From Chloroflexota bacterium (lineage in GTDB: Bacteria > Chloroflexota > UBA5177 > JANWHV01): a stretch of DNA of 10,053 bases. Each line of letters opens with the position of its first letter. Positions within the stretch are counted from its first letter, which is position 1. The stretch lies in contig JANWHV010000175.1 in the NCBI GenBank assembly GCA_025450255.1, positions 1-10,053 of the forward strand. Direction: 5' to 3'. The notes beneath the pieces were generated by a model. That model was given only the letters and a program-made list of their open reading frames with translations, made no database searches and had not been told where the DNA came from. The translations under genes and the position numbers were made by a program. Of this stretch, positions 1 to 6,551 are shown piece by piece.

Positions 1-1763
1 GTGGCGACCGGCTGCAAGCCCCACGCTTTTCCAAACTTGGCCACGGTCGCGGCATCGCCCAATTCGACTCCTCCCGCCAGCCAGGCGCCGTCCGCGCCCA
101 TTTCCGCCGCGCCTCTGCTGTTTCCCGCCGCGGCAAGCGCCAGCGGCCCACGCTTACCGGCCGCCGGCGTAGAAAGCCTGGACGCCAATGTGGACAAGGC
201 GTCGGCAATAGCCGCGACGTCGCCGCCCGCCAAGATCCGTTCATCGTACAGAACGACCCCATTCGTCGCGCCCCTCAAGACGTCCACGACGCCGTCCAGT
301 TCGTCGGGTGTCGATGGCGTGACCGCCTGCGCTGTTTCCCGCACCCGATCCGCTACGTCTTGAGCGGCGCCAACGATCGCGTCCTTAACGGATGTGATCG
401 CCGAGGTCACGGACTCCATCAGTCCAGAAGAGGCGGCAGCGCCCTTGTCCTCGCCCAGCATGGCGATCAATCGCAGCAGCGTTATCAGCGGACTAGCGCT
501 ATCGAATCCTGCCCGCGCGCTGGCGAGATAGTCCAGGCCCGTCGGCTCGTTCGCGATCACGACCAGAGGCACGCCGCGCCGCTTCACCTGCTTCTTAATG
601 CGCAGGTCGAGGACATGCTGGCGCGCGATCGGATTTGCGTCAAACAGCACTATGGCGTCGGTATGCTCAAGGTCAGCGATCCTGCCGCCGCCAACAATCG
701 ACGTGGGAGCCGCGGATCCGGACGGCACCGCGACATCCGGCGAGCGCAGCAGCGTCCGGAACAACCGGCCCAACAGATACAGTTCCTCATTCGTGCTTTG
801 AGCGCCGGCCAGCGCGGCCACGCCCGAATGCGATGCGCTTTTCAGCCCGTCCGCTGCCGCGCGCAACGCCTCATCCCACGAGGCTTCCTCGAGTACGCCG
901 TTGCGGCGAACCATCGGCGTCTTGATTCGCTCGCCGTCGTGCAGCCGGTCGAGAGTGCCGAAGCGGCCATAATCGCAGAGCCAGCCGTCGTCAACGTCGA
1001 GGTTTTCGCGGTTTACCAGCCGCAGTAGCTCATTTCGCCGCGTGTCAAGCGTCACGTTACAGCCGACCGAGCAGGTCGGGCAAACGCTTGGCGCATGCTG
1101 GAGATCCCATGGCCTGGCCTTGAATCGATATTTTCGGCTCGTCAGGGCGCCAACCGGGCACAGCTCGATGGTATTTCCGGCGAACGGGCTGTCAAAGGGC
1201 CGGTCGGGAAAGACATTGACCTCGGTCTTGCCGCCGCGGCTCATCAGTACAATTTGCGGATCGTCGGCGACGTCCTCCATGAAGCGGATGCAGAGCTGAC
1301 ACACAATGCAGCGCTCGCGGTCGAGCACAATCCGCGGTCCAATTGGCAAATGCTTGACAAAGTGCCGCTTCTCCTCGGTGTAGCGGCTCTTGCCGGGACC
1401 ATATTTGAAGGTAAGATTTTGCAGCGGGCACTCGCCGCCTTTGTCGCATATGGGGCAATCCAGCGGGTGGTTGATGAGCAGGAACTCCAACATGCCCTGT
1501 TGTGTCTTCACCACGTCTGGGGAGACCGTACGTACGATCATGCCGGGCGCCACCGGAGTAGCGCAAGCCGGTGGAAAGCCCTTGGCCTTTTCGATGGAGA
1601 CCAGGCACATGCGGCAGGCGCCAAGCGGATCCATTTTCTTGCTGTAACAGAAAGTCGGAATCTCGATGCCCAACTGCTCCGCGGCGTGCAGCACCGTGGT
1701 CCCGCGCGGTACGGAAACCTCACGACCATCGATGGTAAGGGTTACGGCATCCTGTTGTTGCAT
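1..1763 (-). CDS. nuoG: NADH-quinone oxidoreductase subunit G (NuoG), 3' end cut by window edge
   Basis: Large iron-sulfur subunit of the peripheral arm of complex I, passing electrons from NuoF towards NuoB. The frame is open from an ATG at 1763 to the window edge, giving 587 codons without a stop. Visible ligand sets, in order: 2Fe-2S N1b, C39-X10-C50-X2-C53-X13-C67; the His-ligated 4Fe-4S N5, H99-X3-C103-X2-C106-X5-C112; 4Fe-4S N4, C152-X2-C155-X2-C158 with C202 in LCPVGAL; and N7, C228-X2-C231-X3-C235-X27-C263, at the start of the molybdopterin-oxidoreductase-like domain. N7 is known from E. coli and Thermus and is absent from mitochondrial enzymes. The start is supported by AGGAG at 1771-1775, 7 nt upstream, and by lying only 2 nt after the nuoF stop. 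Residues about 435-490 are a low-conservation, Ala/Val/Asp/Lys-rich, probably helical stretch in the C-terminal domain. Missing the C-terminal part; identity is secure. Confidence 0.97.
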   Translation of the reverse strand, partial: MQQQDAVTLTIDGREVSVPRGTTVLHAAEQLGIEIPTFCYSKKMDPLGACRMCLVSIEKAKGFPPACATPVAPGMIVRTVSPDVVKTQQGMLEFLLINHPLDCPICDKGGECPLQNLTFKYGPGKSRYTEEKRHFVKHLPIGPRIVLDRERCIVCQLCIRFMEDVADDPQIVLMSRGGKTEVNVFPDRPFDSPFAGNTIELCPVGALTSRKYRFKARPWDLQHAPSVCPTCSVGCNVTLDTRRNELLRLVNRENLDVDDGWLCDYGRFGTLDRLHDGERIKTPMVRRNGVLEEASWDEALRAAADGLKSASHSGVAALAGAQSTNEELYLLGRLFRTLLRSPDVAVPSGSAAPTSIVGGGRIADLEHTDAIVLFDANPIARQHVLDLRIKKQVKRRGVPLVVIANEPTGLDYLASARAGFDSASPLITLLRLIAMLGEDKGAAASSGLMESVTSAITSVKDAIVGAAQDVADRVRETAQAVTPSTPDELDGVVDVLRGATNGVVLYDERILAGGDVAAIADALSTLASRLSTPAAGKRGPLALAAAGNSRGAAEMGADGAWLAGGVELGDAATVAKFGKAWGLQPVA

Positions 1764-1765
1764 GC

Positions 1766-3052
1766 TCAAACTCCTGCCCCCGCCAGCTCCCGTGGCGGGT
1801 GGCACACGTACCCGGCGACATGTCGCTCATAATCTTCGCGGAAATGCTTCACACTGCTCAGTACCGGTCCGGTGGCGAATTCCCCGAGCGCGCACAGACT
1901 CTTGCCCGCGATATTGTCGCAAATATCGGCCAGAAGGTCGATATCACGCATCGTGCCCAGCCCAGTTTCCATCCGCTGCAGAATGCCCGCCATCCAGGGG
2001 CAGCCCTCACGGCAAGGCGTACACTTCCCGCACGACTCGTGGGCAAAGAATTGCGTGGCGCGCAAGGTAAAGTCGATGATGCATTGGCGGTCGTCAAGAA
2101 CGATCACGGCTCCCGCGCCCAGCGCGCTGCCGATTTTGGCCACCGCGTCGACATCTGCCTCCGTGTCTTGTTGCGATGCCGGGATGATTGGTGGCTCCGC
2201 GCCCAACATCAGTGCCTTCAACGGATGAGCCGCATCCTCCATGCCGCCGGCCATCTCAATGAGCGCGCGAAACGTGGTGCCCATTGGGGCCTCATAGTTT
2301 TCCGGATTCTTCACGTTGCCGGAGATCGAAAACACCTTGGTGCCCGGGCAGTTTGGCGAGCCAATGCCCAGAAACCATTCAGCGCCGTTATTGACGATGT
2401 GTGGCACGTTGCACAGCGTCTCGACATTATTCACCACGGTCGGCTTCTGGTACAGCCCCTTAATCGCGGGGAATGGCGGGCGCTGCCGTGGCTGCCCCCG
2501 GCTGCCTTCCATGCACTCAATCAGCGCCGTTTCCTCGCCGACCTCGTACGATCCGGCGCCGCGCTGCACCAGCATATCCAGGTCATAGCCGCTGCCCAGG
2601 ATATTCTTGCCCAGATAGCCTTTGCTGTATGCTTCCTCGATTGCCGCCTCGAGCCGCTTCCGCGACAGCTCATATTCGCCCCGTACCAGGATGAACGCGT
2701 GTCTGGCGCCGATTGCGTACGACGTAATCATGCAGCCCTCGATGAGCTGATGGGGATCGAACTCCATCAACAGCCGGTTATTGAACGCGCCCGGCGTACC
2801 CTCGTCGGCGTTGCACAACAGGTACTTTTCGAGGTTTGGATCTTTTGGCAGGAAGCTCCACTTACGCCCAGCCGGAAAGCCGGCGCCACCACGGCCACGA
2901 AGATTGGCTTTTATCACCATATCCGTGATCTCGGTCGGCTTCATGTCGCCTAGGGCCTTGCGCAGCGCCGTATAGCCGCCGTGCTGCTCATAGACCTCGA
3001 CGCGTTCGATTCCAGGCACGTCACGGTGCTTGGTCAAGATAAGTTCCGGCAT
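1766..3052 (-). CDS. nuoF: NADH-quinone oxidoreductase subunit F (NuoF), NADH- and FMN-binding
   Basis: Flavoprotein of complex I that takes hydride from NADH onto FMN and feeds electrons into cluster N3. The 428-residue length is normal. The glycine-rich NADH/FMN loop GRGGAGFPAGRKW is at residues 53-65, NADEGTPGAF at 81-90, a GEETAL flavin-site motif at 172-177, and VNNVETL at 207-213. The N3 4Fe-4S ligands are C341, C344 and C347 (ESCGKCTPCREG) plus C387 (SLCALGEFA). Oddities: the usual cysteine just before GEE (YICGEE) is valine here (YEVGEE), and the segment that usually reads roughly GGSSxP is LGAEPP at 283-288. The ATG at 3052 is preceded by a strong Shine-Dalgarno sequence, GGAGGAG at 3056-3062. 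It ends 2 nt before nuoG, so F and G are probably translationally coupled. Confidence 0.98.
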   Translation of the reverse strand: MPELILTKHRDVPGIERVEVYEQHGGYTALRKALGDMKPTEITDMVIKANLRGRGGAGFPAGRKWSFLPKDPNLEKYLLCNADEGTPGAFNNRLLMEFDPHQLIEGCMITSYAIGARHAFILVRGEYELSRKRLEAAIEEAYSKGYLGKNILGSGYDLDMLVQRGAGSYEVGEETALIECMEGSRGQPRQRPPFPAIKGLYQKPTVVNNVETLCNVPHIVNNGAEWFLGIGSPNCPGTKVFSISGNVKNPENYEAPMGTTFRALIEMAGGMEDAAHPLKALMLGAEPPIIPASQQDTEADVDAVAKIGSALGAGAVIVLDDRQCIIDFTLRATQFFAHESCGKCTPCREGCPWMAGILQRMETGLGTMRDIDLLADICDNIAGKSLCALGEFATGPVLSSVKHFREDYERHVAGYVCHPPRELAGAGV

Positions 3053-3055
3053 CGG

Positions 3056-3062
3056 CTCCTCC
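3056..3062 (-). promoter_or_regulatory. ribosome binding site of nuoF
   Basis: GGAGGAG lies 3 nt from the nuoF ATG (GGAGG core 5 nt away) and is the strongest Shine-Dalgarno sequence in the operon. It sits at the end of the largest internal gap (3053-3119, 67 bp), where nuoF is not coupled to nuoE by an overlap. I see no promoter or strong hairpin in that gap. Confidence 0.8.
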
Positions 3063-3119
3063 AGCCCAGGTCAGGGGTTCGGCCAACGATGTGTAACCAC
3101 GGTGAGCGGACGTTATGAA

Positions 3120-3635
3120 TCAGGAATAGCGCTCGAAAACTGCGTCGATCGATTCCGGGGTACTCAGCGGACCATACGGTTCAAGGTCTATTTCCAGCAT
3201 TGGGGCGCGCTCGCACTGGCCAAGGCACTCCACAGCCTGGACGTAAAACTGTCCGTCGGCGGTGGTGGCGCCCAACTCGACGTTCAGGCGTCGCAAAACG
3301 TGGGCGACCACGGCGTCGCAATTCCTGGCCTTGCAGGCAAGGTTCGTGCAAATCTCGACCGCGTGCCTACCGACAGGCTTCTTGAAATACATCGTGTAAT
3401 AGCTTGCCACCGACTTAACGTCCGCAGGCGTCAGGCGCAGCAATTCGCCGATCTCAACCATCGACTCCTCGCTCACGTAACCGATCTCCTCTTGCGCGAG
3501 GTGTAGCGCCGGCAACAACGCGGAACGGCGATGCGGATAGCGGTCTATGAGCAGAAGAATGCGGTTTTTGGTGGCCTCGGAAAGCATTTCTTGTTTACCT
3601 ACCGTAGCCCGGACCGGGCGGAAGTACTGCAACAT
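3120..3635 (-). CDS. nuoE: NADH-quinone oxidoreductase subunit E (NuoE), 2Fe-2S
   Basis: 24-kDa type, thioredoxin-fold 2Fe-2S subunit that partners NuoF in the NADH-oxidising module and carries cluster N1a. The four ligands are C96 and C101 (CTNLAC) and C137 and C141 (CLGQC), the family's C-X4-C...C-X3-C pattern. ALLPALHLAQEEIGY (residues 39-53) and SYYTMY (78-83) are typical of the helical N-terminal domain. The start is uncertain. The ATG at 3635 gives 171 residues, 3 nt after the nuoD stop, but has no good ribosome site and adds 16 residues (MLQYFRPVRA...) that I do not recognise from the family. The in-frame ATG at 3587 gives 155 residues starting MLSEATKNRI, closer to the usual NuoE beginning, also with only a weak ribosome site. 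I kept the longer form because its start abuts nuoD. Confidence 0.95.
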   Translation of the reverse strand: MLQYFRPVRATVGKQEMLSEATKNRILLLIDRYPHRRSALLPALHLAQEEIGYVSEESMVEIGELLRLTPADVKSVASYYTMYFKKPVGRHAVEICTNLACKARNCDAVVAHVLRRLNVELGATTADGQFYVQAVECLGQCERAPMLEIDLEPYGPLSTPESIDAVFERYS

Positions 3636-3638
3636 TCA

Positions 3639-4889
3639 TTAGCGATCGATTTCACCCAGAACTATGTCAATACTGCCGATGATCGCTACTACATCGGCGA
3701 TCAAATGGCCTTCGCACAGGCGCGGCAGGGCTTGCAGGTTCGCGAACGATGGCGCCCGCACATGGCAACGACGGGGCTTATTCGTTCCGTCGCTAACAAG
3801 GTACACGCCGAGCTCGCCGCGCGGCGATTCAATCGCGCTATACACCTCGCCAATCGGAGGATGGAGCCCTTCCGTTAGCAGCTTGAAGTGGTGGATGACC
3901 GCTTCCATGCTCGTCGCAAGCTCTTCTTTGGGTGGCGGAACCACTTTCCGATCGTCCGATCGAATTGGCCCCTCGGGCAATCCATCCAGGCACTGCACGA
4001 CAAGCTGTTGTGTCTCACGCAGTTCCTCTACCCGGCACAGGTAACGCGCGTAGCAATCGCCCTCCGTATGCACCGGCACGCGAAATTTCAATTGATCGTA
4101 GATGAGATACGGCTGTCGCTTCCGCAGATCGTGGTCCACGCCGCTGCCGCGAAGGCTTGGGCCGGTCAGGCCGTAGTCGATTGCCTCGGCCGCTGAAATG
4201 ATGCCGACGCCTTGAAGGCGCTCTTTCCAAATGCCGTTGTAGGTAAGCAGGCGCTCGTACTCGTCGACATGCGATGGGAACTCGTCAATAAATGCTCGTA
4301 CTCGCCCAATCCAGCCCTCGGGCTCCTCTTGCTCGACGCCACCAAAGCGAATATAGCTCGTCATCAAGCGCTGACCGGTCAGCTCTTCGAAAAGATCGAG
4401 AATGCTCTCTCGTTCGCGGAAGCAATACAGGAAAGGCGTCGACGCGCCCATGTCCAGGGCATGCGTGCCGAGCCACACCAGGTGACTGGCGATACGCTGT
4501 AACTCGACGAGCATAGTGCGCAGCCACGAGGCGCGGACGGGCACGGACAATCCCAGCAGTTTCTCCACGGCAAGGCAATAGACGAGGTTATTGGCCAGAG
4601 GCGACAAGTAGTCCATGCGGTCCGTACAGGTCAAGCCTGCCTCGTACCGTTTGCACTGTATTGTCTTCTCGATACCGGTGTGCAAGTAGCCGATATCCGA
4701 CTCAGCCTTGACCACAGTCTCGCCGTCAAGGGTCAGAATCACGCGCAAGACGCCGTGCGTGCTGGGGTGCTGCGGCCCCATGTTAATGGTCATCAAATCG
4801 GAATCAGCGTGCGCGTCAGGACGCTCGATCACGACCGTTTGGCCGTCCGCGCTCTCAGTTATCCGCGTTTCAACTGCCATGTGCCCCAT
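3639..4889 (-). CDS. nuoD: NADH-quinone oxidoreductase subunit D (NuoD), quinone-site subunit
   Basis: 49-kDa subunit, related to the large subunit of NiFe hydrogenases, which forms the quinone-binding pocket with NuoB at the junction of the peripheral and membrane arms. It is 416 residues and stands alone, not fused to nuoC. MGPQHPSTHG is at residues 37-46. Aligned by spacing to Thermus Nqo4, H45 and Y94 (in RMDY) correspond to the quinone-site His38 and Tyr87. Other family blocks are ELQRIASHLVWLGTHALDMGA (129-149), the FRERE motif (157-161), LRGSGVDHDLR (246-256), HHFKLLTEG (333-341), SDGTNKPRRCHVRAPSF (366-382) and the characteristic C-terminal end GSIDIVLGEIDR. Two starts are possible: ATG 4889, used here, or in-frame ATG 4880 (three residues shorter), with GGATGGGG just upstream. 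Neither has a clear Shine-Dalgarno sequence. Confidence 0.98.
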   Translation of the reverse strand: MGHMAVETRITESADGQTVVIERPDAHADSDLMTINMGPQHPSTHGVLRVILTLDGETVVKAESDIGYLHTGIEKTIQCKRYEAGLTCTDRMDYLSPLANNLVYCLAVEKLLGLSVPVRASWLRTMLVELQRIASHLVWLGTHALDMGASTPFLYCFRERESILDLFEELTGQRLMTSYIRFGGVEQEEPEGWIGRVRAFIDEFPSHVDEYERLLTYNGIWKERLQGVGIISAAEAIDYGLTGPSLRGSGVDHDLRKRQPYLIYDQLKFRVPVHTEGDCYARYLCRVEELRETQQLVVQCLDGLPEGPIRSDDRKVVPPPKEELATSMEAVIHHFKLLTEGLHPPIGEVYSAIESPRGELGVYLVSDGTNKPRRCHVRAPSFANLQALPRLCEGHLIADVVAIIGSIDIVLGEIDR

Positions 4890-4925
4890 CCATTCGTCGT
4901 GTGCGGGTCCGTGATGCCGAGAACT

Positions 4926-5468
4926 TCAGGACGTAAAACCTACTTCCTCGCCACCCAGCGGATGGTCGAAGCGTAATGGAAAACCTTGCCAATCCTCGGG
5001 CAACAAAATTCGACGCGGGTCCGGATGATCGCTAAACCTGATACCCATAAGATCGTATATCTCGCGTTCGTACCAGTTTGCCGAGTGGAATACCGACGAC
5101 ACTGAAGGCACGAGCGGGTCCGGCCCGTCCCCTATCTCTACCTTGAGGCGAAATCTGGTATTGCGCGGTATCGAGAGAAAGCCGTACACGATCTCCCACC
5201 GAGGTTCGCGAGGCAGGAGATCGGTGGCGGTAATGTCGACCAGCATGGTGAAGTTTGTCTCGGGGTCGTTTCGTAGCAGCGTGCAGGCGCCGACTACCAG
5301 GTCTGGCGGCACGATCGCCCAGTCCGACCCGAACATGCTGACCGCCCGGATCACGTGTTCCGGGAACGCGGCGCGCAAGCGCACGACGGCAATATTGTGT
5401 TCCGCGGGGCTGGCCGCCAACGCCTCGGCGGACTGCTGAGCGCCCTCTGGCGCTGCTTCGGTGGTCAT
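4926..5468 (-). CDS. nuoC: NADH-quinone oxidoreductase subunit C (NuoC)
   Basis: 30-kDa type subunit of the connecting module of complex I. It has no cofactor and packs against NuoD and NuoB. The 180-residue product carries the family signature at residues 134-166: EREIYDLMGIRFSDHPDPRR, then ILLPEDWQGFPLR. The first 22 residues are Ala/Glu/Gln-rich and probably disordered, with no sign of targeting. The ATG at 5468 is 4 nt after the nuoB stop; no convincing Shine-Dalgarno sequence is visible, so translation is likely coupled to nuoB. It is followed by a 36-bp gap before nuoD. Confidence 0.97.
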   Translation of the reverse strand: MTTEAAPEGAQQSAEALAASPAEHNIAVVRLRAAFPEHVIRAVSMFGSDWAIVPPDLVVGACTLLRNDPETNFTMLVDITATDLLPREPRWEIVYGFLSIPRNTRFRLKVEIGDGPDPLVPSVSSVFHSANWYEREIYDLMGIRFSDHPDPRRILLPEDWQGFPLRFDHPLGGEEVGFTS

Positions 5469-5472
5469 CGGC

Positions 5473-5958
5473 TTAGCTCGCGCGACGCGCGACGAGGCGC
5501 TCGCGGGAGATCTTCTCCTGGAGCTTCAGAATACCGTCCATCAGCGCCTCGGGGCGCGGCGGACAGCCCGGGACATATACGTCCACGGGAACAATCTTGT
5601 CCACTCCCTGAATGACTGCATAGTTGTTGAATATGCCGCCGGACGAGGCGCAGGCGCCCATCGAGATAACCCACTTCGGCTCGGGCATTTGGTCGTAAAT
5701 CGTGCGGAGGACCGGCGCCATCTTCTGGCATACGCGTCCCGACACAATCATCAGGTCGGCCTGACGCGGCGAGGCGCGAAACAATTCGGCCCCGAAACGC
5801 GCCAGGTCATAGCGGCTGGCGCCCGTAGCCATCATCTCAATAGCGCAACAGGCCAGGCCAAACAGGGCCGGCCACAACGAGGACTTTCGACCCCAATCCG
5901 CGACCTGCTCGATGCTGGTAGTGATAATGCTGTCGCCAAAACTCGTTTCTAGTCCCAA
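5473..5958 (-). CDS. nuoB: NADH-quinone oxidoreductase subunit B (NuoB), N2 cluster subunit, TTG start
   Basis: Carries cluster N2, the last iron-sulfur centre of the chain, which hands electrons to quinone at the interface with NuoD. With the TTG start the product is 161 residues. Ligands are C37 and C38 ([10 protein letters not shown]), C103 (MGACASSGG) and C132 ([10 protein letters not shown]). The spacing equals Thermus Nqo6 C45/C46/C111/C140 shifted by eight. The start is chosen from three facts: it gives [15 protein letters not shown], a usual NuoB beginning; AAAGGGG lies 7 nt upstream; and it overlaps the nuoA stop by only 10 bp. The only upstream ATG found (6069) would add 37 residues read out of frame through nuoA, with no family resemblance. 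C77 in [10 protein letters not shown] is an extra cysteine at a place that is often Ser or Thr. Confidence 0.95.
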   Translation of the reverse strand: MGLETSFGDSIITTSIEQVADWGRKSSLWPALFGLACCAIEMMATGASRYDLARFGAELFRASPRQADLMIVSGRVCQKMAPVLRTIYDQMPEPKWVISMGACASSGGIFNNYAVIQGVDKIVPVDVYVPGCPPRPEALMDGILKLQEKISRERLVARRAS

Positions 5959-6314
5959 TCGAGGACCCCTTTCCGCCAAATGTAGACCAGGCCGAGGAAC
6001 AGTACTGCTATGAAGACGACCATCTCCTCCAGGCCAAAGACCTTGAGATGCTTGAGCCATACCGCCCACGGGTATAGGAATAGAGCCTCAATATCACACA
6101 CGATAAACAGCATCGCCAAGACATAGAATTTCACGGGAAAGCGCTGGCGTGCCTGCGTGGTCGGCACGATGCCGCACTCGTACGGCGCAAGTTTCGCCGG
6201 TGTAGGGCGTTTGGGACCAAAGAGGATCGAAACCGATGTAAGGAGCACGGCCAAGCCTACGGCCAGACCTATAATGATGAGGATTGGTGTATACGCAGCC
6301 AGTCCACTGACCAT
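5949..6314 (-). CDS. nuoA: NADH-quinone oxidoreductase subunit A (NuoA), membrane subunit
   Basis: Small membrane subunit (ND3 homologue) beside the quinone tunnel, whose first loop takes part in coupling. It is 121 residues with three predicted membrane helices at about 8-32, 62-87 and 97-113. The conserved loop cysteine is C47 in YECG. The second helix carries the acidic motif [11 protein letters not shown] (73-83), with Cys where Phe is more usual (FDIE). The C-terminus [10 protein letters not shown] is typical. The ATG at 6314 is preceded by GGAGAGGGG with a spacer of 6 nt. A TTG at 6335 would extend it by seven residues but would place the ribosome site inside the gene. First gene of the operon, overlapping nuoB by 10 bp. 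Confidence 0.97.
   Translation of the reverse strand: MVSGLAAYTPILIIIGLAVGLAVLLTSVSILFGPKRPTPAKLAPYECGIVPTTQARQRFPVKFYVLAMLFIVCDIEALFLYPWAVWLKHLKVFGLEEMVVFIAVLFLGLVYIWRKGVLDWD
5966..5972 (-). promoter_or_regulatory. ribosome binding site deciding the nuoB TTG start
   Basis: AAAGGGG within the last codons of nuoA, 7 nt before the TTG at 5958-5956. Its position favours this start over the ATG at 6069. Confidence 0.6.
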
Positions 6315-6373
6315 GACTGTCCCCTCTCCGGGCAAGCTCCACGAAGGATCGATCGAAAAGCTGGGGAACCGGG

Positions 6374-6385
6374 GCTGTCCACAGC
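6374..6385 (-). other. short perfect inverted repeat in the nuo leader
   Basis: GCTGTGGACAGC: two 5-bp arms with a 2-nt centre, between the proposed nuo promoter and nuoA. It could form a small hairpin in the leader RNA, but the 2-nt loop is tight and no U-run follows, so it is not a terminator. It may be chance. Confidence 0.25.
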
Positions 6386-6405
6386 GTCAGACGCAGTACC
6401 GCTTG

Positions 6406-6434
6406 AGTATACCAAATGAGTGTGGCGAGGTGAC
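6406..6434 (-). promoter_or_regulatory. candidate sigma-70-type promoter for the nuo operon
   Basis: On the minus strand, TGGTATACT gives an extended -10 (TATACT at 6411-6406, TGG next to it). Seventeen bases upstream is GTCACC (6434-6429), a weak -35 with three of six consensus positions. Transcription would start near 6399, giving a leader of about 85 nt to the nuoA ATG. Predicted by eye from consensus only. Confidence 0.5.
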
Positions 6435-6451
6435 ACACCAATTTTCGGGCC

Positions 6452-6481
6452 TTGCCTGGTATGCTTCAGGAGACGTATAGT
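6452..6481 (+). promoter_or_regulatory. candidate sigma-70-type promoter for the radical SAM operon
   Basis: TTGCCT at 6452-6457 (four of six to TTGACA) and TATAGT at 6476-6481 (five of six to TATAAT), separated by 18 bp. The start point would be near 6488, leaving a leader of about 64 nt before the ATG at 6552. It is back to back with the nuo promoter, their -35 elements 17 bp apart, so a regulator binding between them could affect both. Predicted by eye from consensus. Confidence 0.5.
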
Positions 6482-6551
6482 GCGAATTGCACGATCTTAT
6501 TGGTTTGCGAAGCGCGTTCTGTCTCAAACGCACGTAGAAACAGAGGAAGCA

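Noticed and set aside
360..1832. Plus-strand open frames of 222 and 245 codons (360-1028 and 1095-1832)
   Set aside because: They are opposite nuoG (the second also running into the end of nuoF), whose cysteine motifs prove the minus-strand frame; the predicted products are Arg/Gln/His-rich with no recognisable family.
1799..2953. Plus-strand open frame of 384 codons opposite nuoF
   Set aside because: It lies antisense to a clearly recognised nuoF, has no domain or membrane pattern, and open antisense frames are expected in GC-rich genes.
3053..3119. Internal terminator or promoter between nuoE and nuoF
   Set aside because: No stable hairpin with a following U-run and no convincing -10/-35 pair is visible; only the nuoF ribosome site stands out.
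5959..6069. ATG 6069 as the start of nuoB
   Set aside because: The 37 extra residues are nuoA DNA read in another frame and look unlike any NuoB N-terminus; the TTG at 5958 has a better ribosome site.
6315..6335. TTG 6335 as the start of nuoA
   Set aside because: It would place the GGAGAGGGG ribosome site inside the coding region and add seven residues (MPGEGTV) outside the family pattern; ATG 6314 is well placed.
6374..6385. LexA-type operator in the nuo leader
   Set aside because: CTGT and ACAG arms are only 2 nt apart, not the 8 nt spacing of a LexA box.
6420..6551. GTG 6420 or GTG 6480 as the start of the radical SAM gene
   Set aside because: Neither has a ribosome site, both conflict with the promoter-like elements, and the added residues do not look like the family; ATG 6552 has GAGG 5 nt upstream.
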